This document shows positions 26,135 through 36,040 of a stretch of DNA of 64,000 bases, one piece after another. The notes beneath the pieces are model-generated. The model was given only the letters and a program-made list of their open reading frames with translations. It did no database searches and was not told the origin of the DNA. Each line of letters begins with the position of its first letter. Positions within the stretch are counted from its first letter, which is position 1. Source of the stretch: Morella rubra (taxonomy: Eukaryota > Streptophyta > Magnoliopsida > Fagales > Myricaceae); assembly GCA_003952965.2 (NCBI GenBank), contig CM025855.1, positions 38,867,953-38,931,952 of the forward strand, written 5' to 3'. Position numbers and translations under genes: made by a program.

Positions 26135-26975
26135 TTTCTTCTTGCCCAGTTGTTCATCTACACCAAAGACTAATAATCTAGAGTCACTCATTTGATATTC
26201 GCTCATTTTATTCCTCTGGAAACTTCGATGTTGTTTCTTGTACTAGTTTAGTTCATATATGTGAGAGAATGAATAATTGTTTCTTTGAGGTAAATTGGAC
26301 TCTTGATTCCTTAAATTATTGCAACATTTTTAATACTCCGTTTGATTCTGTAAGGAGTATTCTTGATACGTTTGTCGAAGGTAGCTTTTGAATGATAAAT
26401 AGAGCAACACTTGGGTTCAAAACTTAATAACCTGTTGGATTCACTTCTCATGCTTTTCAGATGCACACAAATTTGCTTCTCCTGATTGAAATGGTCGAGC
26501 ACAATTGGAATCAAACAACCTAATGCCATAACTAATGCTGTCTACAAACGGAAGCCGAAACACATTCATAAAGGAAAAGAAGACAAGAACGAACCAAATC
26601 ATAGTTCATCACCCTTGTTTCAGTTTCTATAAATTAGAGTACTACTCCTCATCCACTCTCTGCGACCTCGTTTAGATGTTGCCTCATAGGCATCACGATT
26701 ATATAGTAGTACAAGGTCAGCTGCTTTTAATAGTTCCGATGAGGACAACTTATCAATGGATCTCCTCTAAGATATTCCCTATTGTGGAGGATAAATCAAG
26801 AAGCACATTAAAACTCTCCCTGGACAACGAATTGGAAAGCAAGCATTGTTAGGATCGACCACCAAGAAGAACAGAGGAGTCTGCAAGTTTTTTAGGCAAG
26901 TCTAGGATAGCTAGTGGTTCACATTATGACACCTCAGCGTTAATCATATGGAGATCAGGATTCCTAATTCTTCGA

Positions 26976-27416
26976 TGATTCATCTATCTTAAATGTTGAA
27001 GAAGCAAATCTTAATCATTTAATGAAAATAATGTAGGTTCTAAGAATTATCTCATACAATTATCGAAGAAATTTAAACGATCGTTACTTCACTAACTTCG
27101 CTCGGCATTAGATCATATATAAGCTTTGCGATATTAACTACCTTGCTAATATTTCTTATTGTTGACAGTAACGAAAGATCTACAGTTTCTTGGATTCTTA
27201 ATTTTTTTTATGATTCATCTATCATAAATGTTGAAGAAGCAAATCTTAATCATTTAATGAAAATAAAGAAGGTTCTAAGAATTATCTCATACAATTATCG
27301 AAGAAATTTGAGCGATCGTTCTTTCACTAACTTCGGCGTTAGATCATTAGCTCTAGAATATTAAGTACGTGCTAATATTTCTTGTTTTCGACATAAACGA
27401 AAGATCTAGAGTTTCT
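26976..27416. repeat. tandem duplication, about 235-bp period, two diverged copies
   Basis: The stretch 26976-27190 (starting TGATTCATCTATC) recurs at 27211-27416, sharing blocks such as AATGTTGAAGAAGCAAATC and AACGAAAGATCTA. The copies differ by substitutions and small indels, so the duplication is older than the other repeats in this window. It lies upstream of the first MADS gene. Confidence 0.88.
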
Positions 27417-27897
27417 CTATACCTTCTTCTACTTCTTACATTCATAGTTCTTGTGCTCTAACTAACTTCCACCTCGAAAAGGAATAATCATACTTACCCT
27501 TGTGTTTACTACTTTTTCGTCGCGCCATGTACTGCCTCTTATTGTTTTAAGATGATTATGCAGCCAATATATATGTACTCTCACCAGTTCCAAATAATAA
27601 TTGTGTAGTCTTTAATATTTTTTTCAAGGTTAAATAAGTGCGTTTTTCGTTGTGATGGACGGACATTTAGAAAGACATCTAATCAGTATAATTCTGGACA
27701 GTAAGCATTTAGGCGATGAATGGTATTGCGGGTTAATTATTCATGGAGTATTTACCATATATTCCAAAAGGAAAAGATTCTTAAGCCTCCAAAACCAGTA
27801 ATAGAGTTAGTATAGCCAAACAAGTAAAACGCACTGACAACCAAATGATAGTAACGCTGGACAGCTTAAGTACTGATTTTCGTGCATATGGACACCA

Positions 27898-27903
27898 TAT
27901 AAA
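27898..27903 (+). promoter_or_regulatory. TATA box of MADS gene 1
   Basis: TATAAA in the context CACCATATAAATG lies 95 bp upstream of the start codon. It would place transcription start near 27930. Confidence 0.5.
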
Positions 27904-27928
27904 TGCCCAATGCCAGTACTCTGTCTCC

Positions 27929-27990
27929 ATGCCTCTCATTTTCGTTCTCCTCAATTCTTGATGGTTCTAAATTGGTTCTGCTACTTCTAA
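27929..27990 (+). other. two chained uORFs in the MADS gene 1 leader
   Basis: uORF1 (27929-27961, ten codons plus TGA) overlaps the ATG of uORF2 as TGATG. uORF2 (27961-27990, nine codons plus TAA) ends two bases before the main ATG at 27993. uORF1 begins close to the predicted transcription start, so it may not be included in the mRNA; uORF2 should be. The arrangement could repress translation or force reinitiation. Its function is inferred only. Confidence 0.5.
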
Positions 27991-27992
27991 AG

Positions 27993-28757
27993 ATGGTGAG
28001 GAGAAGCAAGGGCCGCCAAAAGATAAGGATGGAGAAGATGGAAAGCGAGAGTAACCTCCAAGTGACTTTCTCCAAACGCCGCTCTGGCCTCTTCAAAAAG
28101 GCCAGTGAGCTTTGCACCCTATGTGGTGCGGAGATTGCTATCATCGTCTTCTCGCCGGGCAAGAAAGCCTTCTCCTTTGGCCACCCTTCTGTGGAGCCTA
28201 TTCTTGAACGCTTCCTCACCCGAAAACCGCCTCAGGACTCTGGCACACTCCAACTGATCGAGGCACACAGAAACGTCACCCTCCGGGAGCTCAACGTGCA
28301 GCTTACCCAGGTCACGAGCCAACTGGAGGCCGAGAGGAAACATGGGGAGGAACTGAAACGAATGCGGAAAGCAAGCCAGGAGCAGCGCTGGTGGGAAGCT
28401 CCCATCGAAAAGCTAGGATTGCCACAGCTTCAGCAGTTGAAGGAGTCTCTGGAGGAGCTGAAAAAGAACGTGGCTCAGCAGTCTGACAGCAGGCTTATGA
28501 TTCACAATACAACTTCTCCTCAGTTTTTTGCATCAGGGAGCTCCAATCAAGGGGCAGTTCCCTTTGACGCTAATATGCCTTTCGACACAAGGCTCCTTTA
28601 CGATGCAAGGATGCCGTTCGATACAAGTATCCATTTCGACAAAAAGATCCCTTATGATGCAAATATCACTTCTGAAATCACAAAGAATAATGTTGGGTTC
28701 AGTGGGAATGTGATGCCCCATGCGTTCAATGTTGGATATGGACGTGGGTTTTTCTGA
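27993..28757 (+). CDS. type I (M-alpha) MADS-box transcription factor, AGL62-like, gene 1
   Basis: A single-exon gene of 254 residues, as usual for type I MADS genes. The MADS domain (residues about 4-62) contains NLQVTFSKRRSGLFKKASE and LCTLCGAEIAIIVFSPGKK, and binds CArG-type DNA as a dimer. The FGHPSVEPILERFL segment typical of AGL62 relatives follows. Next come a coiled coil (about 88-130), the motif RWWEAPIEKLGLPQL, and a second helix SLEELKKNVA. The C-terminal part holds six degenerate hexapeptides of the form xPFDxx (about 28555-28666). It ends NVGYGRGFF, resembling the end of gene 2 downstream. AGL62 relatives act in endosperm and female gametophyte; that role is inferred from family membership. 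ATG 27993 is chosen because it begins the conserved VRRSKGRQKI stretch. Confidence 0.93.
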   Translation: MVRRSKGRQKIRMEKMESESNLQVTFSKRRSGLFKKASELCTLCGAEIAIIVFSPGKKAFSFGHPSVEPILERFLTRKPPQDSGTLQLIEAHRNVTLRELNVQLTQVTSQLEAERKHGEELKRMRKASQEQRWWEAPIEKLGLPQLQQLKESLEELKKNVAQQSDSRLMIHNTTSPQFFASGSSNQGAVPFDANMPFDTRLLYDARMPFDTSIHFDKKIPYDANITSEITKNNVGFSGNVMPHAFNVGYGRGFF

Positions 28758-30089
28758 GGTTTAATTGTGCATGGAAGTGATAACTGAAGAGGCCGGAGGG
28801 GACAGAGATTAGCCATAGCCACATTTTTATTTATGTTTCATGGTATTTGTGTTAGCCACAGCATTGTTATGTCAACCACAGATGTGTTAACGTTATTGGT
28901 CTAAGAGTATGTCTTGTTTGTTACTTTTAACACAGGTACATCATACATGGATTCCCTGCAATTTGACTGCTGATGGCAATATAAGGGAAAACATGCGATC
29001 CATATGTATTCTCGTATTTACAACAATACCATCATCAATATAGTTTTATGTTCGGTGACGAATTGGACTAGCATGCGGTTTTATATATGTGTGCACTAAT
29101 ATATATCACTGTCCCTTAACCCACTTGGATAGAGAGATTTTATGTGTAGAGATTGATATATAATGCGTCGATTATAAAAGAATATATGTTGTATGATCAT
29201 AATATATAACAAGTCGTGTTAATTAAGATCATCCAAAGTTTGAGAAGTTGTATGAAGAAGCTTATACAACATTAAGTACATTAATAATTACCCAAAAAAC
29301 ATTTAATTACAATAATTCATATTGTAGACGATTGAAGCAGCTTATACAAGAAATGTCCGAGGAACACATTAACAATACCCATAGTGAGGTCGCGGTACAA
29401 GTTGTTATTCATTTTGAGAAGAAAAAAAAACATTCTTTTGGTCCCAATTATGCGCTACATATAATTCAGAGGTCATCTTGTTGGTTCTGATCCTCTTCTT
29501 CATTTGGTTAATTTGTATTACAATCCATATATAAACGAAACCCAATAGCACGCACTACCAATAATACATCCCACCATATGGATAATCTCGACACCTATAT
29601 AGTAACAAAGGTTTCCAATTGCATGGAGGCATCTATAAGAAAAGAGTTATCGTGTCTTCTCACTTATTAATTTGTTTGATAAATCAAGTTGCTTCTTGTC
29701 ATGTTAATATCCCTATGATCGGTCGGGACCCAACTGGAAAATATTGTTTCGGCTTTATTCTTATAATAACCGTGCATATCCTAGCATTTTTTTTTTCCTT
29801 TGGTAAGTGGATCCTAGCAATTTAACCAACCACATGATTTCCTAAAGTGCACAGATTTTTAGAATTAAAGCTCTAGGTCATCTAATATGGTTATATAGAG
29901 TATTCAGGGACGAAGTTAAGATTAAAACATTGGGTCAGTTTCATTATAGTATAATTTGGGAGGCCAAAATGCAGAAATTCAATAAAATATCTGAAAATAT
30001 TTTTTTTTCGTAAGAAAATTTTTTTGGCTGGTCTTGGCCTGTTTCATCACTGAGAGTACGTTTGATTGTACCCATGTCTCTTTTATTCT

Positions 30090-30208
30090 TGTTTGGATGG
30101 GTAAAAAAAAAATTTGTTGATTTTTTTTTATTGAAGGTAGCTAGTGTAGATTCTATATATACATGGGATTTGTGAAAAAATAATTTTTTTTTTTGTCCAT
30201 CCAAACAC
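30090..30208. repeat. small MITE-like inverted-repeat element
   Basis: The left end TGTTTGGATGGGTAAAAAA and the right end TTTTTTGTCCATCCAAACA form imperfect inverted repeats of about 24 bp around roughly 70 bp of AT-rich DNA. No target duplication is obvious, and the A/T runs make the match partly trivial. Confidence 0.4.
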
Positions 30209-30984
30209 GGTTGCTTCTGGTTGAAACAGTGGTACGTACAACTGGCCGGCCGGTTTTCTATACCTTGTTTGCTCTTCCAGCCTATGAAAGAGTTGGTTTA
30301 ATTTCCGATTTACTAATGCGTCGGAATCGTTATATACATAGGGACAGGGTAAAAGAGTACAGTTAATGTGTCCATTATAACTCTAATTTACACTCAACAT
30401 TAATTAGATGGGATTTATATAATTAATTAAGCAATTTCCCACTTTGTCAACTGGCCATGCATGCATATTGCATCGCTGTTAACAGTGATCCCAATCTCCT
30501 ATATATATTAATACAAAGTATTGATTTAATACGCCAGGAGAGTTACAATGTTTTTATTACTTTTACTGCTACGCACCTGTAACTCCTCAAAACGCAATGC
30601 TTAGATCTTCTCCCAATTACCCTCTAATTATATCTTAATATATAGACAAATATATATGCTGTTGAGTTCCAGATAAGAGTGTACGTGACAAAATCTAATT
30701 AGCGATGATAAACTGTAATTAATTATTATCAGTAAGGAATGTTTATATGAATGAGGCCGGCCGGCCGGTTGACACTCGATCGCTTCCAAAGTCAAAATAT
30801 GGCTGCTTTAATTGTTTGCCAACCCTTGGCAATTAGTTTCCCAGTAATCAGACATTTACTTAATAAGATTTTATAACTTCCAAATATTAGATTAATCAGA
30901 TTAAGTAATTCAGAATTAAGAGGCCAGTTAATTAGAACAATAGACTTGGCCAACGTCAATGGTGATCGATCGGAGGAAAAAGCC

Positions 30985-30992
30985 TATAAATA
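30985..30992 (+). promoter_or_regulatory. TATA box of MADS gene 2
   Basis: TATAAATA in the context GCCTATAAATACG lies about 115 bp upstream of the start codon at 31102, giving a short leader. Confidence 0.55.
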
Positions 30993-31101
30993 CGTACCTC
31001 GTTTTTCCCCCTACAACCGGTACAGCGTACAATCTAAACCAGGAAAAAAAAAGTATTTGGTATTCCATTTTCTTTAGCGGTCGTTTGTGAGAAGTTTAGC
31101 T

Positions 31102-31764
31102 ATGGTGAAAAAGAAGCCCAGTATGGGTCGCCAAAAGATTCCAATCGCGAAAATATCGAAGAGAACTCATCTACAAGTGACATTCTCAAAACGTCGTTCA
31201 GGGCTCTTCAAGAAGGCCAGTGAGCTTTGCACGCTTTGTGGGGTTGAGATTGCCATAATAGTCTTCTCTCCAGCAGAAAAGGTCTTCTCCTTTGGCCACC
31301 CTAACGTTGACTCCGTACTCGATCGATTTCTAAGTCGAATCCCTCCACCGGAGTCTGCAGGTGCTCACCAAATCGTTGAAGCTCATCGAAATGCTAATGT
31401 TCGTGAGCTCAACGTACACCTAACTGAAATTCTTAATCAGTTGGAAGCCGAGAAAAAGCGGGGAGAATCTCTTCAGCAAATGAGGAAGGCTGGCCAGAGG
31501 CAGTTCTGGTGGGAAGCCCCTATCCCTGAGCTTGGATTGCATGAGCTCGAGCAACTGAAGGTTTCGCTGGAGGAGCTAAAGCAGAATGTGGCAAAAGAGA
31601 CCAACAAGATCTTGATTGGCTCCATTTCTAGTTCTTCCCCGTTTGTGGCCGTGAATGATGTAGGAACTACTGGTTTTTTCGAAAGCAAGCCTACGTGGTT
31701 TAACCCTACCTCAACGACGCCCAATATCTACTATGATTTCGGTTATGGGCATGGACTTTTCTGA
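31102..31764 (+). CDS. type I (M-alpha) MADS-box transcription factor, AGL62-like, gene 2
   Basis: Intronless, 220 residues. The MADS domain (about 7-66) reads HLQVTFSKRRSGLFKKASE followed by LCTLCGVEIAIIVFSP. The FGHPNVDSVLDRFL segment, a coiled coil and FWWEAPIPELGLHELEQL follow. This layout is nearly the same as gene 1, including the second helix SLEELKQNVA and the terminus DFGYGHGLF, so the two are tandem paralogues. It lacks the hexapeptide repeats of gene 1 and has a Ser-rich tail instead. The first in-frame ATG is at 31102; upstream in-frame codons include no ATG. The likely role is nuclear DNA binding in endosperm or gametophyte, by analogy with AGL62. Confidence 0.93.
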   Translation: MVKKKPSMGRQKIPIAKISKRTHLQVTFSKRRSGLFKKASELCTLCGVEIAIIVFSPAEKVFSFGHPNVDSVLDRFLSRIPPPESAGAHQIVEAHRNANVRELNVHLTEILNQLEAEKKRGESLQQMRKAGQRQFWWEAPIPELGLHELEQLKVSLEELKQNVAKETNKILIGSISSSSPFVAVNDVGTTGFFESKPTWFNPTSTTPNIYYDFGYGHGLF

Positions 31765-33341
31765 AATCTCCATTTTTGTTTCATTTTTTTGGGTTTCTTT
31801 TTTTAAGGAAGAACGTAAAAGGCTAGTAACTCACTAGCCATCACTATCAACTTGTGGTTTTCATTCTTACCTATATATGGTTAGTTTTTGATCAAATTGT
31901 AATGAATTTGAAAACAATCTTCTTTCTGCAATAGAGTTTTTCTTTTTTAATTAGTTCTGGTTTGGAGCATGGTTTATAAATGGAGTTTTTCTCTCTGTGA
32001 CCTTACCAAGGCTCCATATAACTACCAATTACGTCCCCATTGCAAAAATTACTCAATCCCTTTAGAAAGTGATGCAGGATGGTCAAAATCCTTTAAAACA
32101 TGGATCATTATAGAGCCAGCTTATGGCCTATTCTGATCTAAGCACGAGTACTTTGGCGAGAGAAATTACTTTTTTCATCCCGGCTGAAACTAATTTTGTA
32201 CTGGATGTTGAATTAAATCACCAAGAGTAAAAATTTAGCAGTGTGATCTGTTTATTTAGTACAAATATTTTTTGATAGATATATATTTCTTTCTTAATTG
32301 ATTTTTAGACGGTGCAAAACAAGATATTTTTATTGCGAATTTTCTAGTTTTGGACCTTCCACAAATGATGTTCTAAAACGGGTGCAACTTCACTTTGCCT
32401 CCTCCTTTAGTTAAGGCTATAAACGTCTGATATGAGTTTCGACAGAAATAGTAATAATTATAATATTGTTCATTGATACGGTAACTCTCCAAGTACATTG
32501 GTCATAATAAGGTTGTTAGTGACTTGTAGTACTATATATTTACCACAGCCATTTGATAATCCTAAGTTTTATGCAACTACAATATTTGACCATTTTCGAA
32601 CCCGAAATAAAAGCTTTGTCTAACATTAATTCATGATTGAATTAAGCCAGATATTCTCTGGTGATTGACAACTAATAATTAAGAGGAGATTCTTTCCAGA
32701 TATTCCGCAATCAAGGATTTCGGTCTCATAATTAGATTTTTCTCTTTCACCACCACATCTAATATTTCTCCCTACTTTTTCTCGGTGCTGCGTTTGGTGG
32801 TGGGATTGACGACCAGAGAGAAGTATTAATAAACACTTTGACCAGGAAAATTAGATCCCGGAGATTTTCTATGTTACCGAAATTCGTTAATTATGCCATA
32901 CCTAAAACTATATTATTCGCCAACATTTCCTATTGAACTCCAAAAAAAAAAAAGTAATACAGCTAAAATATAGTATAAGAATTTTAGCAAATTATATCAC
33001 TAAACATATATATTATATAATTAACGATACAAATTCAATATGTGCGATTGTAATTTAACTGTAATATCCCGACACGGGCTACAGATTTCCCGTTTCTAAC
33101 CATGGAAAGGTTTTTGTCATAGTCAAGGGAAAAAAAAGTACCGTAAATTCTGCTGTTCTGAGCGCCAATCGTACAATTAAAACCCGGGTGCACCGCACCA
33201 CAACTACCAATCTCTGACTCAGTACAATCTCAGCCACGTACATTCATTCCTCAAAAAAAATTGTTAATCCCCGAATAAAAGCTTGTCTAACATTAATTCA
33301 CCAGACATTCTCGTTGTTCGTACTTTTCCTCGTTCATAGCC
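31765..33341. other. intergenic between MADS genes 2 and 3
   Basis: No coding sequence was recognised. A stretch near 32606-32633 (AATAAAAGCTTTGTCTAACA and onward) is repeated almost exactly at 33274-33300, immediately upstream of gene 3. Confidence 0.6.
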
Positions 33342-34112
33342 ATGGTTGCCCCAAAGAAAATCAAGAAGACCACCAGAGGCCGCCAAAGGATCGAAATCAA
33401 AGAACTGGAAACGAAAAGCACCAAGCATGTCACCTTCTCGAAGCGCCGTGCAGGCCTCTTCAAGAAGGCAAGCGAGCTCTGCGTCTTGTGCGGCGCTGAG
33501 ATGGCCATTATAGCATACTCTCCAGGCCAAAAAACATACGCTTTCGGCCACCCCAGTGTCGACATCGTCCTCGACCGCTACCTCGCCAGACACTCTCTAC
33601 CTGCAGACCAAGCCGCCCATCCTTTTCACGTGGAGGAGTTCAATAAGAAGTACGTGGAGTCAATGAAGGAGTTGGAAGAGGAGAAGAAGCGGTTGACGGA
33701 GATTGAAGAGGCAAAGAAGATGGGGAGCAGTGGGTTCTTGTGGGAAGAGGCGATCGATAACATGGGGTTGGAGGAGCTTGAGCATTACTTGGCAGCCATG
33801 AAAGAGATGAGAGAAAAGTTGGCGACAAAAGTTGCAGATCAATCAAGGATGAGAAACGCCTGGAATATGATGCAACCATCTTTTTGTGGGGTGGATTTTG
33901 GTGGGTCAGGGAATTATCAGCTTGGTAATCATCCGAGCTGTGGGAGTGGTGGTATTGGTGATGATGTTGGTTCCAGTACTGGTTCTGGATTACAGAATCA
34001 ATATCATTCGAGTAAGTTGGGTAATCTGAGTGAGATGGGTGGCGGTGATGCTGGTATTGGTGGCCAAGAGTTTGGAACATATTGGCATTATCATCGTGTA
34101 CAGGGTATGTGA
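33342..34112 (+). CDS. type I (M-alpha) MADS-box transcription factor, AGL62-like, gene 3 (divergent)
   Basis: Intronless, 256 residues. The MADS domain (about 12-72) contains KHVTFSKRRAGLFKKASE and LCVLCGAEMAIIAYSP, then FGHPSVDIVLDRYL. A highly charged coiled coil (about 105-130) is followed by FLWEEAIDNMGLEELEHYL. That equals the WWEAP region of its neighbours with the tryptophan pair reduced to one. The C-terminal 80 residues are Gly/Ser/Asn-rich and end YWHYHRVQGM, unlike genes 1 and 2. It therefore belongs to the same subfamily but diverged earlier. The start ATG (33342) lies directly before a lysine-rich APKKIKK leader to the domain. Confidence 0.93.
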   Translation: MVAPKKIKKTTRGRQRIEIKELETKSTKHVTFSKRRAGLFKKASELCVLCGAEMAIIAYSPGQKTYAFGHPSVDIVLDRYLARHSLPADQAAHPFHVEEFNKKYVESMKELEEEKKRLTEIEEAKKMGSSGFLWEEAIDNMGLEELEHYLAAMKEMREKLATKVADQSRMRNAWNMMQPSFCGVDFGGSGNYQLGNHPSCGSGGIGDDVGSSTGSGLQNQYHSSKLGNLSEMGGGDAGIGGQEFGTYWHYHRVQGM

Positions 34113-34469
34113 TACTTAGGAATAGGGTGCTCGTCATGAACATTAATGTTCTTCGTTTTCCAATTTTTTGGAGGGATAGAAAATTGGACAAAAGAAGAAG
34201 AAGTACTATCCTATATACAAACGAGAAAGCAGTTGTTCTACGCGTTTTTAATGTGGATTTCTCTCTTTGGTCACAATATGGCTTGAGCTTTTTGCCGGAT
34301 TAGTTCAGTTATTTCTTGTTTTGGATTCTCTCCTTTTCTTTGCTTCCTTTTTTTGTGTTTGGGATCAGAAACCCTTCTCCAACTGTGATGATTTAATTAA
34401 TCTTTCTGCTTAGAATGATGTTTGGAACGGAATGATGGAGGAGGGGGTTGCATATTCACTAATAAATTG

Positions 34470-36040
34470 ATCAAGGGAAAAAGTGTTGTCCAAAATTGCG
34501 GGTTGGAAATCGAAAGTGCTATCCCAAGCGGGGCGCACTACTCTCATCAAGGCAGTGGCGACCTCAATGTCTATGTATCATATGGCTAATTATCTGATGC
34601 CAAAAGATTGGTGCCATGAGATTGATCGTTGCCTAAAAAACTTTTGTTTGTCATCCTAAAACCGCGGGGGGCTTGGCCTTCGGAAAATGTATGACATTAA
34701 TCGGGCGAAACTGGGGTGGAAGATCTATGAACAGCCAGAGGCTCTGTGGGTGAAGTCTCTAAAGGCTAAGTATACTGAAGGGAGAGATTTGCTCCAGGCA
34801 CCAACTAGGTATAGTATTCAGCAAACCAAGGCCATCTTGGTTTCTGGATTGTGTTTTTTCCCTAGGAATGGACGTTCTGTAATTTATCTCCTTTCTCATC
34901 CGTGCATTCCCACCATTGAAGACTGTATTCCAGCTTTGCTACCAAATGTGGATATTCCGGTCAATATCAAGGTGGTTGCTGATGTGTTTGATTTTAATAT
35001 TGGGGATTGGAATTATCCTTTATTGCTTTCTCTTTTCCCTTCTTCTACGGTGGATGCAATTCGGCAGCTTCCTAAGCTCAATGAAAGACATGAAGATAAA
35101 TTGATCTGGACTCTGGATGATAAAGGGGTATTTTCTGTAAAAAGTGTTTATTCATCTTTGAACGTCTGGGAGGATAATCGCCATCGTTCCTTTCCGGAGA
35201 AGGATTGGAAGCATCTATGGAAACTTGAGATACAGGATCGACTGAAGGTTTTTTTATGGAAGTGTGCCCATGCAGCTCTTCCATTTCGCAATACCTTAGC
35301 ATCCTTGATTGGTGGTGATCAAGAGGAGAGATCTCTATGCCCCTTATGTGATCAATTTCCGGAGACAGCGGAGCATTTATTTCTCAGGTGTCGTGGGGCG
35401 CGAGTTCTCTGGTGAGAATCCTCTCGCCCTCTGCACATTGATTCAGCTGCAGATTTTTCTCTTTCAGATTTTATCAAACAGTTAATTCAGCCGGGTAATT
35501 TATTGGGGATTCCTGAATGTGACCAGAGATTGTTTACTCTTAATGGTGCCATTATCCTGGATACCCTTTGGTATGCTAGGAATTGAAAAATCTATGATCA
35601 GGAGTGCATCAATCTCCAATCCCTTCTTCTCAATGTCTGGAAACTGTCTTGGTGGGTTGTGGATATTTCGGTCAATCAAAATTTTAGAGTAAGTTAAACA
35701 TACTTCAAAATTTTCAACATCTATACTAAAACACTTTAAAATTTTTACTTTAAAACTTTTCACAAATTTTAATAAATTTCAATATCCAAAATATTTTCAA
35801 ATTTTGGCAGACAAACACACGGACGCAGCTGTTCGCATTGATCATTCAGTTTTGGCCGTCTCTTTTTGAGTCCACGCGGGCTCCTCCTGTTTTTCTTACA
35901 CGGAGCGCTCTTCAACGCGTGCACCTTTTGGTTGCTGAGACTCAAGCGTTGATTTTGGTTGCTTACGTTGTTTGAAAGCGACTGCCAAATTCTTTGCAAT
36001 GATGTTTTGGATGACTCTCCCTCGCCGAGCTGGTTTATTT
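34470..36040 (+). mobile_element. decayed LINE fragment: RT C-terminus, zf-RVT, RNase H
   Basis: A 5'-truncated non-LTR element. It begins within the thumb of reverse transcriptase (KIAGWKSKVLSQAGRTTLI, about 34495). It continues through RGGLGLRKMYDINRAKLGWK and a zf-RVT-type region (RSLCPLCDQFPETAEHLFLRC, 35326-35390). It ends in an RNase H-like part with LVAETQALILVAYVV and ESDCQILCNDVL in shifted frames (about 35880-36015). Stops at about 34659, 35413 and 35585 and frame changes show it is dead. A MITE relic (35682-35818) interrupts the RNase H region. It is a different LINE family from the one in TOR. Confidence 0.82.
35682..35818. mobile_element. relic of a hAT-like MITE inside the LINE
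   Basis: This AT-rich stretch shares AATAAATTTCAATA and ATTTTGGCAGACAAACAC with the complete MITE at 53269-53453. It splits the LINE's RNase H domain. The left terminal repeat is decayed. Confidence 0.55.

Larger units (their letters stand above)
26135..27992. other. intergenic: AspRS 3' flank and MADS gene 1 promoter
   Basis: Non-coding, apart from a pair of 0.2-kb tandem repeats listed separately and the TATA box and uORFs of the next gene. No other gene was recognised. Confidence 0.6.
28758..31101. other. intergenic between MADS genes 1 and 2
   Basis: AT-rich and without recognised coding sequence. It includes a short inverted-repeat element at about 30090-30208 and two GGCCGGCCGG-type palindromic stretches (near 30244 and 30755), the second within the promoter region of gene 2. 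Confidence 0.6.
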
